Assembly: GCA_023144875.1 (NCBI GenBank)
Contig: JAGLEW010000093.1
Location: 1-5,328 of the forward strand
From: Methylococcales bacterium
GTDB taxonomy: Bacteria; Pseudomonadota; Gammaproteobacteria; Methylococcales; Methylomonadaceae
Length of the DNA: 5,328 nt
Reading direction: 5' to 3'
The translations under genes were made by a program, and so were the position numbers. Shown piece after piece: positions 1 to 5,328 of the stretch (positions are counted from its first letter, which is position 1; the number at the start of each line of letters is the position of its first letter). Under the pieces are notes generated by a model that was given only the letters and a program-made list of their open reading frames with translations, made no database searches and was not told the DNA's origin.

Positions 1-1
1 A

Positions 2-466
2 GCGACGCAATTAATCCATGAACATAAATGTCAGTCATTGGCAGAAAAAGAATGGCAAGAAAGTTTTACTCGGCGAGATTGTGCTTTGAGTTTTGAAGAA
101 TATCATTGGCATGAACAACGCAAAGGCAATAAATTATTAATCAATGGTCGTAAAGTCGATTTAACCTTATCATTACCAGTCACAAAAAATAGCACCACAA
201 AAATTTATAGTAAACAGGGGAAAATAACCCTGCGTGCCAAAATTACCAACGATCATTTTAGTTTTGACACCCCCGCTCAATTTTCACTCGATCATCCTGA
301 TATCAAAACCGTCCTTTGTTTTAGCGCAACCTATACAGGGCAGTCACTTGAGGGTGAGTTGGTTGAAATTTCTGGGCAGTTAGAACAATCAAACGAGGGA
401 CATCAACAAATTATTGTTGGCTCAAGTCGTGAAGCGAAAGGTGAATATATTCGTGTTATTGGTTAA
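2..466 (+). CDS. Unrecognised protein, C-terminal part (5' end outside window)
   Basis: The reading frame is open from the first bases of the window to the TAA at 464-466, giving about 154 residues with no stop, so the gene very probably starts upstream. The first in-frame start-like codon is a TTG at 38, but no Shine-Dalgarno sequence precedes it, and the two ATGs at 18 and 28 are in other frames that close quickly. The early part is charged and rich in Trp, His and Glu (SFEEYHWHEQRKGN). The rest alternates hydrophobic and polar residues (KVDLTLSLP, GKITLRAKIT, GELVEISGQLE), which suggests a beta-rich C-terminal domain. I see no signal peptide, membrane segment or catalytic motif in the visible part. 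I do not recognise the family and assign no function. The stop lies 36 bases before the VOC gene on the same strand, so the two may share a transcript. That this is a real gene is likely; its identity is unknown. Confidence 0.7.
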   Translation, partial: ATQLIHEHKCQSLAEKEWQESFTRRDCALSFEEYHWHEQRKGNKLLINGRKVDLTLSLPVTKNSTTKIYSKQGKITLRAKITNDHFSFDTPAQFSLDHPDIKTVLCFSATYTGQSLEGELVEISGQLEQSNEGHQQIIVGSSREAKGEYIRVIG

Positions 467-502
467 AATTCAATTTTCCCGCTTACATTTTATTCAAATA
501 TT

Positions 503-889
503 ATGACAACAGCCCCGATTCATTTTTCAAAAATAGACCATCACAGTGTTATTTCTTCAAACATTGAAAAATCAACCTTTTTTTATCACAACATTTTAGG
601 CTTAGAAATTGATTCTGAACGCCCTGCGCTTAAATACGGGGGGGCATGGTTCATTATTACTGAAGGAGTTGCGATTCATTGTTTATGTTTACCCAATTAT
701 GACCCCGTTGAAGGCCGACCTGAACACGGAGGTTTAGATAGACATGTTGCGTTACGCATTGAGAACCTCGAACCGTTATTGGCACAATTAAACGCCCATA
801 ATATTGTTTATACCCATAGTAAATCAGGCCGAGCCGCCATTTTTTTCAGAGACCCTGATGGAAATGCCGTCGAAGTGATTGAAAATTAG
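503..889 (+). CDS. VOC superfamily (glyoxalase/bleomycin resistance-fold) protein
   Basis: A complete 128-residue protein of the vicinal oxygen chelate fold, the usual length for a single two-module VOC subunit. Module 1 begins IDHHSVISSNIEKSTFFYH (11-29) and includes the typical 'FYHNILGLE' helix-turn (27-35). Module 2 begins with DRHVALRIENL (79-89) and ends with the hallmark RDPDGNAVEVIE (116-127). Probable metal ligands by family pattern are His13 (or His14), His59, His81 and Glu124. The GRPEHGGLDRHVAL stretch (71-84) resembles a common proteobacterial and cyanobacterial group of uncharacterised VOC proteins. Members of the superfamily include glyoxalase I, extradiol dioxygenases and antibiotic-binding proteins, and the substrate cannot be told from sequence; glyoxalase I is not demonstrated. 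It is probably cytoplasmic, with no signal peptide. The ATG at 503 is the first in-frame ATG after the preceding stop, but I see no Shine-Dalgarno before it. It lies 34 bases before zwf. Confidence 0.88.
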   Translation: MTTAPIHFSKIDHHSVISSNIEKSTFFYHNILGLEIDSERPALKYGGAWFIITEGVAIHCLCLPNYDPVEGRPEHGGLDRHVALRIENLEPLLAQLNAHNIVYTHSKSGRAAIFFRDPDGNAVEVIEN

Positions 890-923
890 TTTTACCTTTT
901 TTAACTTTAGTAGAGAACCGTGA

Positions 924-2411
924 ATGTCAAATAAAGCCTGTACATACGTTATTTTTGGAGCGACAGGGAATTTATCTCAGGTCAAACTGATGCCCGCCCT
1001 GTACCATTTAGAGATGGAAAACCGTTTACCCGAAGGCAGTAAGATTTTAGCCATTGGCCGACGAGATTGGGATCAAACCATTCTGTTAAAAGAAGTCCGT
1101 GAAATGATTAAAGCCAAAGCCCGTGGTGGATTGGACGAAACCATTTTTAAACGTTTTTCAGAACGACTTTCGTATGAAAAAGTAAATATTGATGTTGCTG
1201 AGGATTATGACACCTTAGCAAAAACCCTCACCAGTGACCGTTATCCCTCGAATATGGCGTTTTATTTAGCGATTAGTCCTGAATATTTTGCTGATGTCAT
1301 TGAAAAACTCAGTGATGTGAAATTACTGGAAGAAGGCGCTGGCTGGCGGCGAATGATTATCGAAAAACCGTTTGGCTATGATCTTGAAAGTTCGCAAGCC
1401 TTGCAACAGCGGATTGCACGCTATTTAAAAGAAGAACAAATTTACCGTATTGATCATTATTTGGGGAAAGGCACGGTGCAAAATGTGTTGGTGTTCCGCT
1501 TTGCCAATACCATGTTAGAGCCGTTGTGGAATCGTCACTATATCGATCATATTCAAATTACCCATTCTGAAGACATGGGGATTGGTTCGCGTGCCAACTA
1601 TTATGATGATGCAGGCGCAATGCGCGATATGTTGCAAAGCCATTTATTACAATTATTAACCCTTGTGGCGATGGAACCTCCTGCAACGATGGATGCGGAG
1701 TCGTTGCGCGATGAAAAAGTCAAAGTGTTGAAGTCGATTCGTCCTATTTCAAAACAAGCCGTTAATGCCTGTGCCTTTCGAGCGCAATATTCGGAAGGGA
1801 TGATTGATGGTAAAAAGGCCAAAGGCTATTTACAAGAAGAGAATGTCCCCGCGAACAGTGTGACTGAAACTTATGCGGCGATGAAACTCTATATAGATAA
1901 CTGGCGCTGGCGTGATGTCCCATTTTATTTGCGTACTGGTAAACGTATGCAAAAGGGTCAATCGAGTATTTCAATTTGTTTCAAACAGCCGCCATTACAG
2001 TTTTTTCAAAATACCCAAGTACAAAGCATGAACCCGAATTGGTTATTATTAGGCATTCAACCTGAAGAATGTATTCGGATGGAAATGACGGTCAAAGAAC
2101 CTGGCTTGGAAATGCGCACCCGTACTTCAAGTCTGGATGCCAGTTTTAGAAATGAAGATGAATCACATACCGATGCTTATGAAGATTTATTATTAGACGT
2201 GATTGAAGGTGATCGTTCCTTATTCTTACGTTTTGATGAAGTAGAATACGCATGGCGCATTGTTGATCCAATTTTGCAAAAGTGGGCAGTCGAGCGCGAT
2301 TTTATTACCACCTACCCTGCAGGCTCATGGGGGCCTAAAGAATGTCAGCGTTTATTTGAAACTGATCAGCAGTATTGGCGCAGTTCATTGAATAATGCAA
2401 AAAGAGACTGA
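924..2411 (+). CDS. zwf: Glucose-6-phosphate 1-dehydrogenase
   Basis: A complete 495-residue enzyme, normal for the family. It oxidises glucose 6-phosphate to 6-phosphoglucono-1,5-lactone with NADP+ (or NAD+), the entry to the oxidative pentose phosphate and Entner-Doudoroff routes, in the cytoplasm. The N-terminal Rossmann nucleotide loop is FGATGNLS (11-18). EKPFG (147-151) and the active-site signature RIDHYLGK (175-182) follow, with substrate-contacting Asp177, His178 and Lys182. The catalytic-base His240 sits in DMLQSH (235-240), matching the numbering of the Leuconostoc enzyme. Further family blocks are VTETYAAMKLYIDNWRW (313-329), YLRTGKR (335-341) and the C-terminal SWGPKE. One variation is Asn17, where many homologues have Asp (GATGDL). 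The ATG at 924 is preceded by a modest purine-rich 'agtagaga' about 7 bases upstream. No pgl, edd or gnd gene lies beside it in the window, so its usual partners are elsewhere. Cofactor preference cannot be read safely from sequence. Confidence 0.97.
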   Translation: MSNKACTYVIFGATGNLSQVKLMPALYHLEMENRLPEGSKILAIGRRDWDQTILLKEVREMIKAKARGGLDETIFKRFSERLSYEKVNIDVAEDYDTLAKTLTSDRYPSNMAFYLAISPEYFADVIEKLSDVKLLEEGAGWRRMIIEKPFGYDLESSQALQQRIARYLKEEQIYRIDHYLGKGTVQNVLVFRFANTMLEPLWNRHYIDHIQITHSEDMGIGSRANYYDDAGAMRDMLQSHLLQLLTLVAMEPPATMDAESLRDEKVKVLKSIRPISKQAVNACAFRAQYSEGMIDGKKAKGYLQEENVPANSVTETYAAMKLYIDNWRWRDVPFYLRTGKRMQKGQSSISICFKQPPLQFFQNTQVQSMNPNWLLLGIQPEECIRMEMTVKEPGLEMRTRTSSLDASFRNEDESHTDAYEDLLLDVIEGDRSLFLRFDEVEYAWRIVDPILQKWAVERDFITTYPAGSWGPKECQRLFETDQQYWRSSLNNAKRD

Positions 2412-2425
2412 CAAAAAGTGTCAGT
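2407..2425 (+). other. 7-bp inverted repeat over the zwf stop codon
   Basis: ACTGACA (2407-2413) and TGTCAGT (2419-2425) are perfect reverse complements around a 5-base loop (aaaag), and the left arm contains the zwf TGA. As RNA it would form a short hairpin, but no T-run follows (the next bases are aggtgacc), so it is not a canonical intrinsic terminator. As DNA it lies about 120-140 bases upstream of the predicted pilin transcription start. The right arm contains GTGTC (2418-2422), which resembles the half-site reported for PilR upstream of Pseudomonas pilA. Either reading is inference, and chance is possible for a 7-bp stem. Confidence 0.35.
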
Positions 2426-2518
2426 AGGTGACCGCTCTGAGTAGACGTTATGCCATGCCACCATTTTTATACCGACATGACCTCGTCAATACGCTGATGT
2501 GATGCTAATTTTATTTTT
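2426..2518. other. Non-coding gap upstream of the pilin promoter
   Basis: No reading frame of coding appearance and no terminator are seen in this stretch between zwf and the -24/-12 box. It becomes T-rich just before the promoter (ttttattttttgg). A sigma-54 promoter needs an upstream activator site and often a bending protein, so this is where PilR-like or IHF sites would be expected. I see only a poor IHF-like match around 2485-2497 and do not call it. Confidence 0.4.
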
Positions 2519-2534
2519 TGGCACGCTATCTGCT
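2519..2534 (+). promoter_or_regulatory. Sigma-54 (-24/-12) promoter of the pilin gene
   Basis: The sequence is TGGCACGCTATCTGCT. It keeps the invariant -24 GG (2520-2521) and -12 GC (2532-2533) exactly 10 bases apart, and matches the RpoN consensus TGGCACG-N4-TTGCW except for C in place of the first T of TTGC. Transcription should start near 2545, leaving a leader of about 46 bases before the pilin ATG. In pseudomonads and relatives, pilA is RpoN-dependent and activated by the PilS/PilR two-component system, so the position before a pilin agrees with known biology. An activator would have to bind upstream, within or beyond the 2412-2518 gap. Confidence 0.8.
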
Positions 2535-2579
2535 TAGTACTTAAGTGAGCAACATATTATTTCCCCCATTTATTATTTT

Positions 2580-2582
2580 GGA
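2580..2582 (+). promoter_or_regulatory. Ribosome binding site deciding the pilin start
   Basis: A short GGA followed by an A-run lies 8 bases before the ATG at 2591. The second in-frame ATG, at 2600, has no purine-G motif at a suitable distance (it is preceded by 'aaaaac'), which favours 2591 and an 11-residue prepilin leader over an 8-residue one. The site is short, so this is moderate evidence. Confidence 0.5.
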
Positions 2583-2590
2583 AAAAAACA

Positions 2591-3046
2591 ATGAAAAACA
2601 TGAAAGTAATCAACCAAAAAGGTTTTACCCTCATCGAATTAATGATCGTTATTGCGATTATCGGTATCTTAGCTTCTATCGCCTTACCTGCTTACCAAAC
2701 ATATATGAAGAAAGCGAAATTCTCTGAGATTGTGTTATCAACAACAGATATGAAAACAGCGGTTAATTTATGTTTTCAATCGCAATTAAACTTAACAAGT
2801 TGTGAAACAGACGGCTCTAATGGCATTAAAAATATTACTACATCAGCTGGTGATGTGACTGCAGGGGCAAAAGTTAAAACCGTTGCTATTGCAACAGGTG
2901 GTGTTATTCTTGCGACTGCAACAGGTACAGCAGGCACAGCAGTCAATGGATTAGAAGGTGAAACATATACATTAACACCAACTAAAAGTACTGCAGGTGA
3001 TAAATTAATCTGGTCAAGTGTTTGTAGTGACCCTAGCCTTTGCTAA
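2591..3046 (+). CDS. Type IV prepilin (PilA-like major pilin)
   Basis: A complete 151-residue type IVa prepilin. The short basic leader MKNMKVINQKG (1-11) ends in Gly11, followed by the class III signal FTLIELMIVIAIIGILASIA. Prepilin peptidase (PilD) should cut after Gly11 and N-methylate Phe12, and the conserved Glu5 of the mature protein is Glu16. The hydrophobic helix (12-33) leads into LPAYQTYMKKAKFSE, the usual alpha1-C start. Cys145 and Cys151 form the C-terminal D-loop pair, ending the protein at its last residue; Cys61 and Cys71 may form a second disulfide. Residues 84-120 are rich in Ala, Thr, Gly and Val and are probably part of the variable head. The mature length of 140 is typical of major pilins, and a solitary gene with its own sigma-54 promoter and strong terminator fits high expression. 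I leave the symbol empty because a minor pilin or competence pilin cannot be excluded; no other pil genes are in the window. Confidence 0.93.
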   Translation: MKNMKVINQKGFTLIELMIVIAIIGILASIALPAYQTYMKKAKFSEIVLSTTDMKTAVNLCFQSQLNLTSCETDGSNGIKNITTSAGDVTAGAKVKTVAIATGGVILATATGTAGTAVNGLEGETYTLTPTKSTAGDKLIWSSVCSDPSLC

Positions 3047-3070
3047 GCCTATTTAACATCTTATAACCCT

Positions 3071-3100
3071 AAAAGCCCTGTTTTTTAACAGGGCTTTTTT
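3071..3100 (+). terminator. Rho-independent terminator after the pilin gene
   Basis: A perfect 12-bp stem (AAAAGCCCTGTT at 3071-3082 with AACAGGGCTTTT at 3087-3098) closes a 4-base TTTT loop, with a GC-rich core and a run of six T at 3095-3100. It starts 24 bases after the pilin stop codon and should separate the pilin transcript from the adhesin. The A-rich left flank makes it partly symmetric, but no opposing gene needs it. Confidence 0.93.
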
Positions 3101-3117
3101 CGTTGAGGCTCATGGTC

Positions 3118-3123
3118 TATAAT
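3118..3123 (+). promoter_or_regulatory. Possible sigma-70 -10 element before the adhesin gene
   Basis: An exact TATAAT lies 41 bases before the adhesin ATG and just after the pilin terminator, where a separate promoter would be needed. No good -35 is seen: 17 bases upstream is only the terminator T-run (3095-3100), and the TTGAGG at 3103-3108 is too close (9-base spacer). It is therefore a candidate on position and -10 match alone. Confidence 0.4.
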
Positions 3124-3164
3124 TCAGCTAACTCTACTCATTTCACTTTATTACAAAAATAATC

Positions 3165-5328
3165 ATGGCTAACCCTATTGTTAATGACTCAAATATTTCT
3201 ATTACTTCGACAGGCACTGGAACAAACGGAATTTATAAGGTTGGTAATACAGTCACTGTACGTTGGGATAATAGCGCATCAGGGGATAATAATTCAGGGC
3301 TAACTGCTATAACAGCTGATTTTTCTAGCTTTGGCGGAGGTAATGCGGTTGTAATGACAGAGAATGCAGGAATTTATACCGCAAGTTATGCCATTACAGC
3401 AGGAACTATAGAACAAAGTAATATAAATGTTGCTATTACTGCAACAAATAATGACGGAAGTACAAAGACAAGTGATACTACAAACTTAAACGTTGATAAT
3501 TACCTTCCTACTGCTTTTACTATAACAAATGGTGATACAGGGGAAATTACGGATAATGCTACGACTGAGTTCACGGTAAATATCAGTGAAAATATAAAGG
3601 TTACCGATTTAAACGTCAAACTTAATCTTACCCACCCCGCTAATAATAATTTATCAATTAATTTAATTAGCCCAAACAATACTAAAATCAGCCTTATTGG
3701 AACCACTGGCGGACAAGTAGGATTTAAAAATACATACCTTAATGATGAAGCGACACATATAGTTACTGATGGAAAAGTACCTTACACGGACGCATTTAAA
3801 CCATCTGCCCCATTAAATACTTTTAAAGGTGAATTAACAAAAGGAATTTGGAAACTAGAAGTTGTTGACAACAGTATAGGGGGTACTGGAACACTTGATA
3901 ACTGGGCATTATTTTTTACATCTTCCGACATCGTCATGTCATCAAGTTCTGATTTGGGAAGCTCTGATAATGATAATATCACGAAAGATAATACACCGAC
4001 CCTAACAGGGGTGACAGAAATAGGTGCATCAATTGAGGTTTTTAAGAATGAGATATCAATAGGATCACCTATCACTGTTAACCCAGATGGAACATGGACT
4101 TTTACGCCTACTTCAGCATTTGCAGATGGCATTCACACTCTTACGACGAAAGTAACTGATGCCGCAGGAAATGTGAGTGACTTTTTATCGCCATTAGCAA
4201 TTACCATTGATACCTCTACCCCTATTGCGCCTGATGCACCTGATATGAAGGCCTCCAGTGATTTAGGACACTCTGATACGGATAATCTTACCTCCAATGA
4301 GAAACCAACCTTTACAGGGTCAGGTGCGGTAGCGGATACAACGATTGAATTATTCTATGATGGCTCAAATTCATTAGGCACAACGATAGCTGATAATACT
4401 GGTGCATGGTCATTAACGCCAGCAATCGCTACTCCAGAAGGCAATCAAACTATTACAGCAAAAGCGTTTGATATCGCAGGAAATGAAAGCCCCGTTTCAT
4501 CAGGCTTAGAGATTGAAATAGATACAACAGCCCCAATTAAAGGGACGGTTGTCGCATCGGATATTACAAGCACAGCAAATAATTCTACTTTTACAATTTC
4601 GTATTCAGATACCAATGGTATTGATGGAAGTAGTATTCGTACCAGTAATGTGAGTGTGGCCAATGCAACAATTAGTAATGCTGAATGGAATACCACCACG
4701 AATACAGCAACATATACCATTACACCACCAGGAGGACATTGGGATAACGCTGATAATGATAATTACATTATTAAAATCAATGGTGGTCAAGTTAAAGATA
4801 ATGCTGGGAAATTTGTCGCCTCTGCGGATGCTGGAAACTTTAATGTCAATATTACCAATCAAGCACCTGTATTGGACAGCACACAATCCCCTGTTTTAAC
4901 GACTATTAATGAAGACATACTCAATACTAGTAATACAGGAACGAGCATTGCAACTATTATCGTTGATAATAGCATCACAGATCCTGATAATTTTGCAGTA
5001 GAAGCCATCGGTGTTAGTGCGGTTGATAATACCAAGGGTACGTGGGAATATAAAACCGTTTCTGGAAGTTTTACCGCGTTTGATTTTACTGGAGCTAATG
5101 CGGGTAAAGCTTTATTACTTGACAGTAGTGATAGCGTTCGTTTTTTACCTAATACTCACTTCAATGGCACAGTAGAAGGTATTACCTTTCATGCGTGGGA
5201 TAAAAGCACAGGAACAGCAGGTAACTATCTGACTATTAGTACAGGGGGTGCAAATACGCTATCCACAGCGACAGACACTGCGTCTATTAATGTGACCTCG
5301 GTGAATGATACGCCTACGACAGCTGATA
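3165..5328 (+). CDS. Giant modular Ig-like/cadherin-like adhesin with P domain, N-terminal part
   Basis: One frame stays open from the ATG at 3165 to the window edge (721 codons, no stop), so the 3' end lies outside. An in-frame TAA at 3129-3131 and no earlier ATG fix the N terminus, although I see no Shine-Dalgarno. There is no Sec signal peptide (it begins MANPIVNDSNISITSTGTG). That suggests type I secretion with a C-terminal signal, as in LapA/RTX-type adhesins (inference). Modules in order are: an Ig-like domain with GIYKVGNTVTVRWDN (about 5-112); a P/Homo B domain (about 118-252) with THPANNNLSINLISPNNTKI, GIWKLEVVDN and GTLDNWALFF; two bacterial Ig-like repeats (about 259-353 and 362-457); an Ig-like module with PPGGHWDNADND (about 458-563); and a cadherin-like/VCBS-type module starting NQAPVLD and running through RFLPNTHFNGT and ITFHAWDKSTG (565-712). 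A further repeat then begins VNDTPT. No catalytic residues are seen. Relative to zwf it uses many more ATA codons (about 13 against 1). Confidence 0.9.
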   Translation, partial: MANPIVNDSNISITSTGTGTNGIYKVGNTVTVRWDNSASGDNNSGLTAITADFSSFGGGNAVVMTENAGIYTASYAITAGTIEQSNINVAITATNNDGSTKTSDTTNLNVDNYLPTAFTITNGDTGEITDNATTEFTVNISENIKVTDLNVKLNLTHPANNNLSINLISPNNTKISLIGTTGGQVGFKNTYLNDEATHIVTDGKVPYTDAFKPSAPLNTFKGELTKGIWKLEVVDNSIGGTGTLDNWALFFTSSDIVMSSSSDLGSSDNDNITKDNTPTLTGVTEIGASIEVFKNEISIGSPITVNPDGTWTFTPTSAFADGIHTLTTKVTDAAGNVSDFLSPLAITIDTSTPIAPDAPDMKASSDLGHSDTDNLTSNEKPTFTGSGAVADTTIELFYDGSNSLGTTIADNTGAWSLTPAIATPEGNQTITAKAFDIAGNESPVSSGLEIEIDTTAPIKGTVVASDITSTANNSTFTISYSDTNGIDGSSIRTSNVSVANATISNAEWNTTTNTATYTITPPGGHWDNADNDNYIIKINGGQVKDNAGKFVASADAGNFNVNITNQAPVLDSTQSPVLTTINEDILNTSNTGTSIATIIVDNSITDPDNFAVEAIGVSAVDNTKGTWEYKTVSGSFTAFDFTGANAGKALLLDSSDSVRFLPNTHFNGTVEGITFHAWDKSTGTAGNYLTISTGGANTLSTATDTASINVTSVNDTPTTAD
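3510..3920 (+). other. P/Homo B (proprotein convertase P) domain inside the adhesin
   Basis: Residues about 116-252 of the adhesin follow the P-domain pattern: an entry strand, then VTDLNVKLNLTHPANNNLSI (146-165), LISPNNTKISL (167-177), an internal NDEA (193-196), and a loop to PLNTFKGEL (216-224). It ends with GIWKLEVVDN (227-236) and GTLDNWALFF (242-251). In kexin-like and many bacterial subtilisin-like proteases this beta-sandwich lies C-terminal to the protease domain. Here only about 115 residues of Ig-like sequence precede it, so no protease domain can be upstream. It probably serves as a structural or calcium-binding unit. Confidence 0.8.
3939..4535 (+). repeat. Two tandem diverged bacterial Ig-like repeats in the adhesin
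   Basis: The two protein repeats have a period of 103-104 residues. The first opens SSDLGSSDNDNIT with TPTLTG (277-282), DGTWTFTP (308-315), TDAAGNVS (331-338) and IDTSTP (348-353). The second has SSDLGHSDTDNLT, KPTFTG (380-385), TGAWSLTP (412-419), FDIAGNES (435-442) and IDTTAP (452-457). At DNA level they have diverged clearly, so they are old duplications rather than recent copies. The pattern matches the Big_13-type Ig-like repeats of BapA/Siiea-like biofilm adhesins. The acidic DNDN and DTDN linkers at each repeat start could bind calcium (inference). Confidence 0.82.

Noticed and set aside
38..466. Gene starting at the TTG at 38
   Set aside because: The frame is open upstream to the window edge and no Shine-Dalgarno precedes the TTG; a start outside the window is more likely.
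1601..1974. Two - strand frames within zwf
   Set aside because: They lie fully antisense to conserved zwf coding sequence and their translations resemble no protein.
2407..2425. Intrinsic terminator for zwf
   Set aside because: The stem is short and overlaps the stop codon, and no T-run follows.
2545..2727. 60-codon + strand frame overlapping the pilin start
   Set aside because: It runs in another frame through the conserved pilin N-terminal coding sequence and has no recognisable features; it is a shadow.
2600..3046. Alternative pilin start at the second ATG
   Set aside because: GGA lies 8 bases before 2591, whereas 2600 has no ribosome site; both would give the same mature pilin.
3103..3123. 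TTGAGG/TATAAT as a full sigma-70 promoter
   Set aside because: The spacer is only 9 bases, too short for a -35/-10 pair; only the TATAAT is kept as a weak candidate.
3939..4535. Recent DNA-level tandem duplication or CRISPR-like repeat
   Set aside because: The similarity is at protein level with a period of about 310 bases, and the nucleotide sequences have diverged substantially.
3500..4899. Several - strand frames, and one + strand frame at 4654-4899, inside the adhesin
   Set aside because: The enclosing frame gives a coherent series of known extracellular modules; the others are low-complexity shadows of its Thr/Asn/Asp-rich codons.

Overview
The window is ordinary AT-rich bacterial chromosome with all genes on the + strand. 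It most resembles a gammaproteobacterium, because it has a type IVa-style pilin behind a sigma-54 promoter, a zwf gene of proteobacterial type and a large secreted repeat adhesin. The low GC and the look of the proteins are compatible with a Beggiatoa/Thiothrix- or Methylococcales-like lineage. That placement is inference, and nothing here fixes the genus.

Layout. Positions 2-466 hold the 3' part of a gene whose start lies before the window; I do not recognise its product. Positions 503-889 encode a small VOC/glyoxalase-fold protein. Positions 924-2411 encode a complete glucose-6-phosphate dehydrogenase (zwf). These three genes are closely spaced (36 and 34 bases between them) and could be co-transcribed, but no partner gene of the pentose phosphate or Entner-Doudoroff pathway (pgl, edd, eda) lies in the window. 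The 179-base gap after zwf carries a 7-bp inverted repeat over the zwf stop codon and a near-consensus -24/-12 promoter. Positions 2591-3046 encode a complete type IV prepilin with a D-loop cysteine pair, followed by a textbook intrinsic terminator.

From 3165 to the window end runs one uninterrupted reading frame of at least 721 codons, with no stop before the edge. It has no Sec signal peptide and is a chain of extracellular beta-domains: an Ig-like 'YKVGNTV' module, a P/Homo B (proprotein convertase P) domain, two tandem bacterial Ig-like repeats, a further Ig-like module with a 'PPGGHWD' motif, and a cadherin-like/VCBS-type module. This is the N-terminal part of a giant adhesin, probably exported by a type I secretion system. 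A P domain here, with no protease domain before it, is the most unusual architectural point.

The pilin and the adhesin are both surface-attachment genes but appear to be separate transcription units, with the terminator between them and a TATAAT element just before the adhesin. I see no RNA gene, CRISPR array, insertion sequence or phage element. I found no clear evidence of a new system. The points most worth a second look are the P-domain adhesin, the sigma-54 pilin promoter with its upstream inverted repeat, and the unrecognised first gene.
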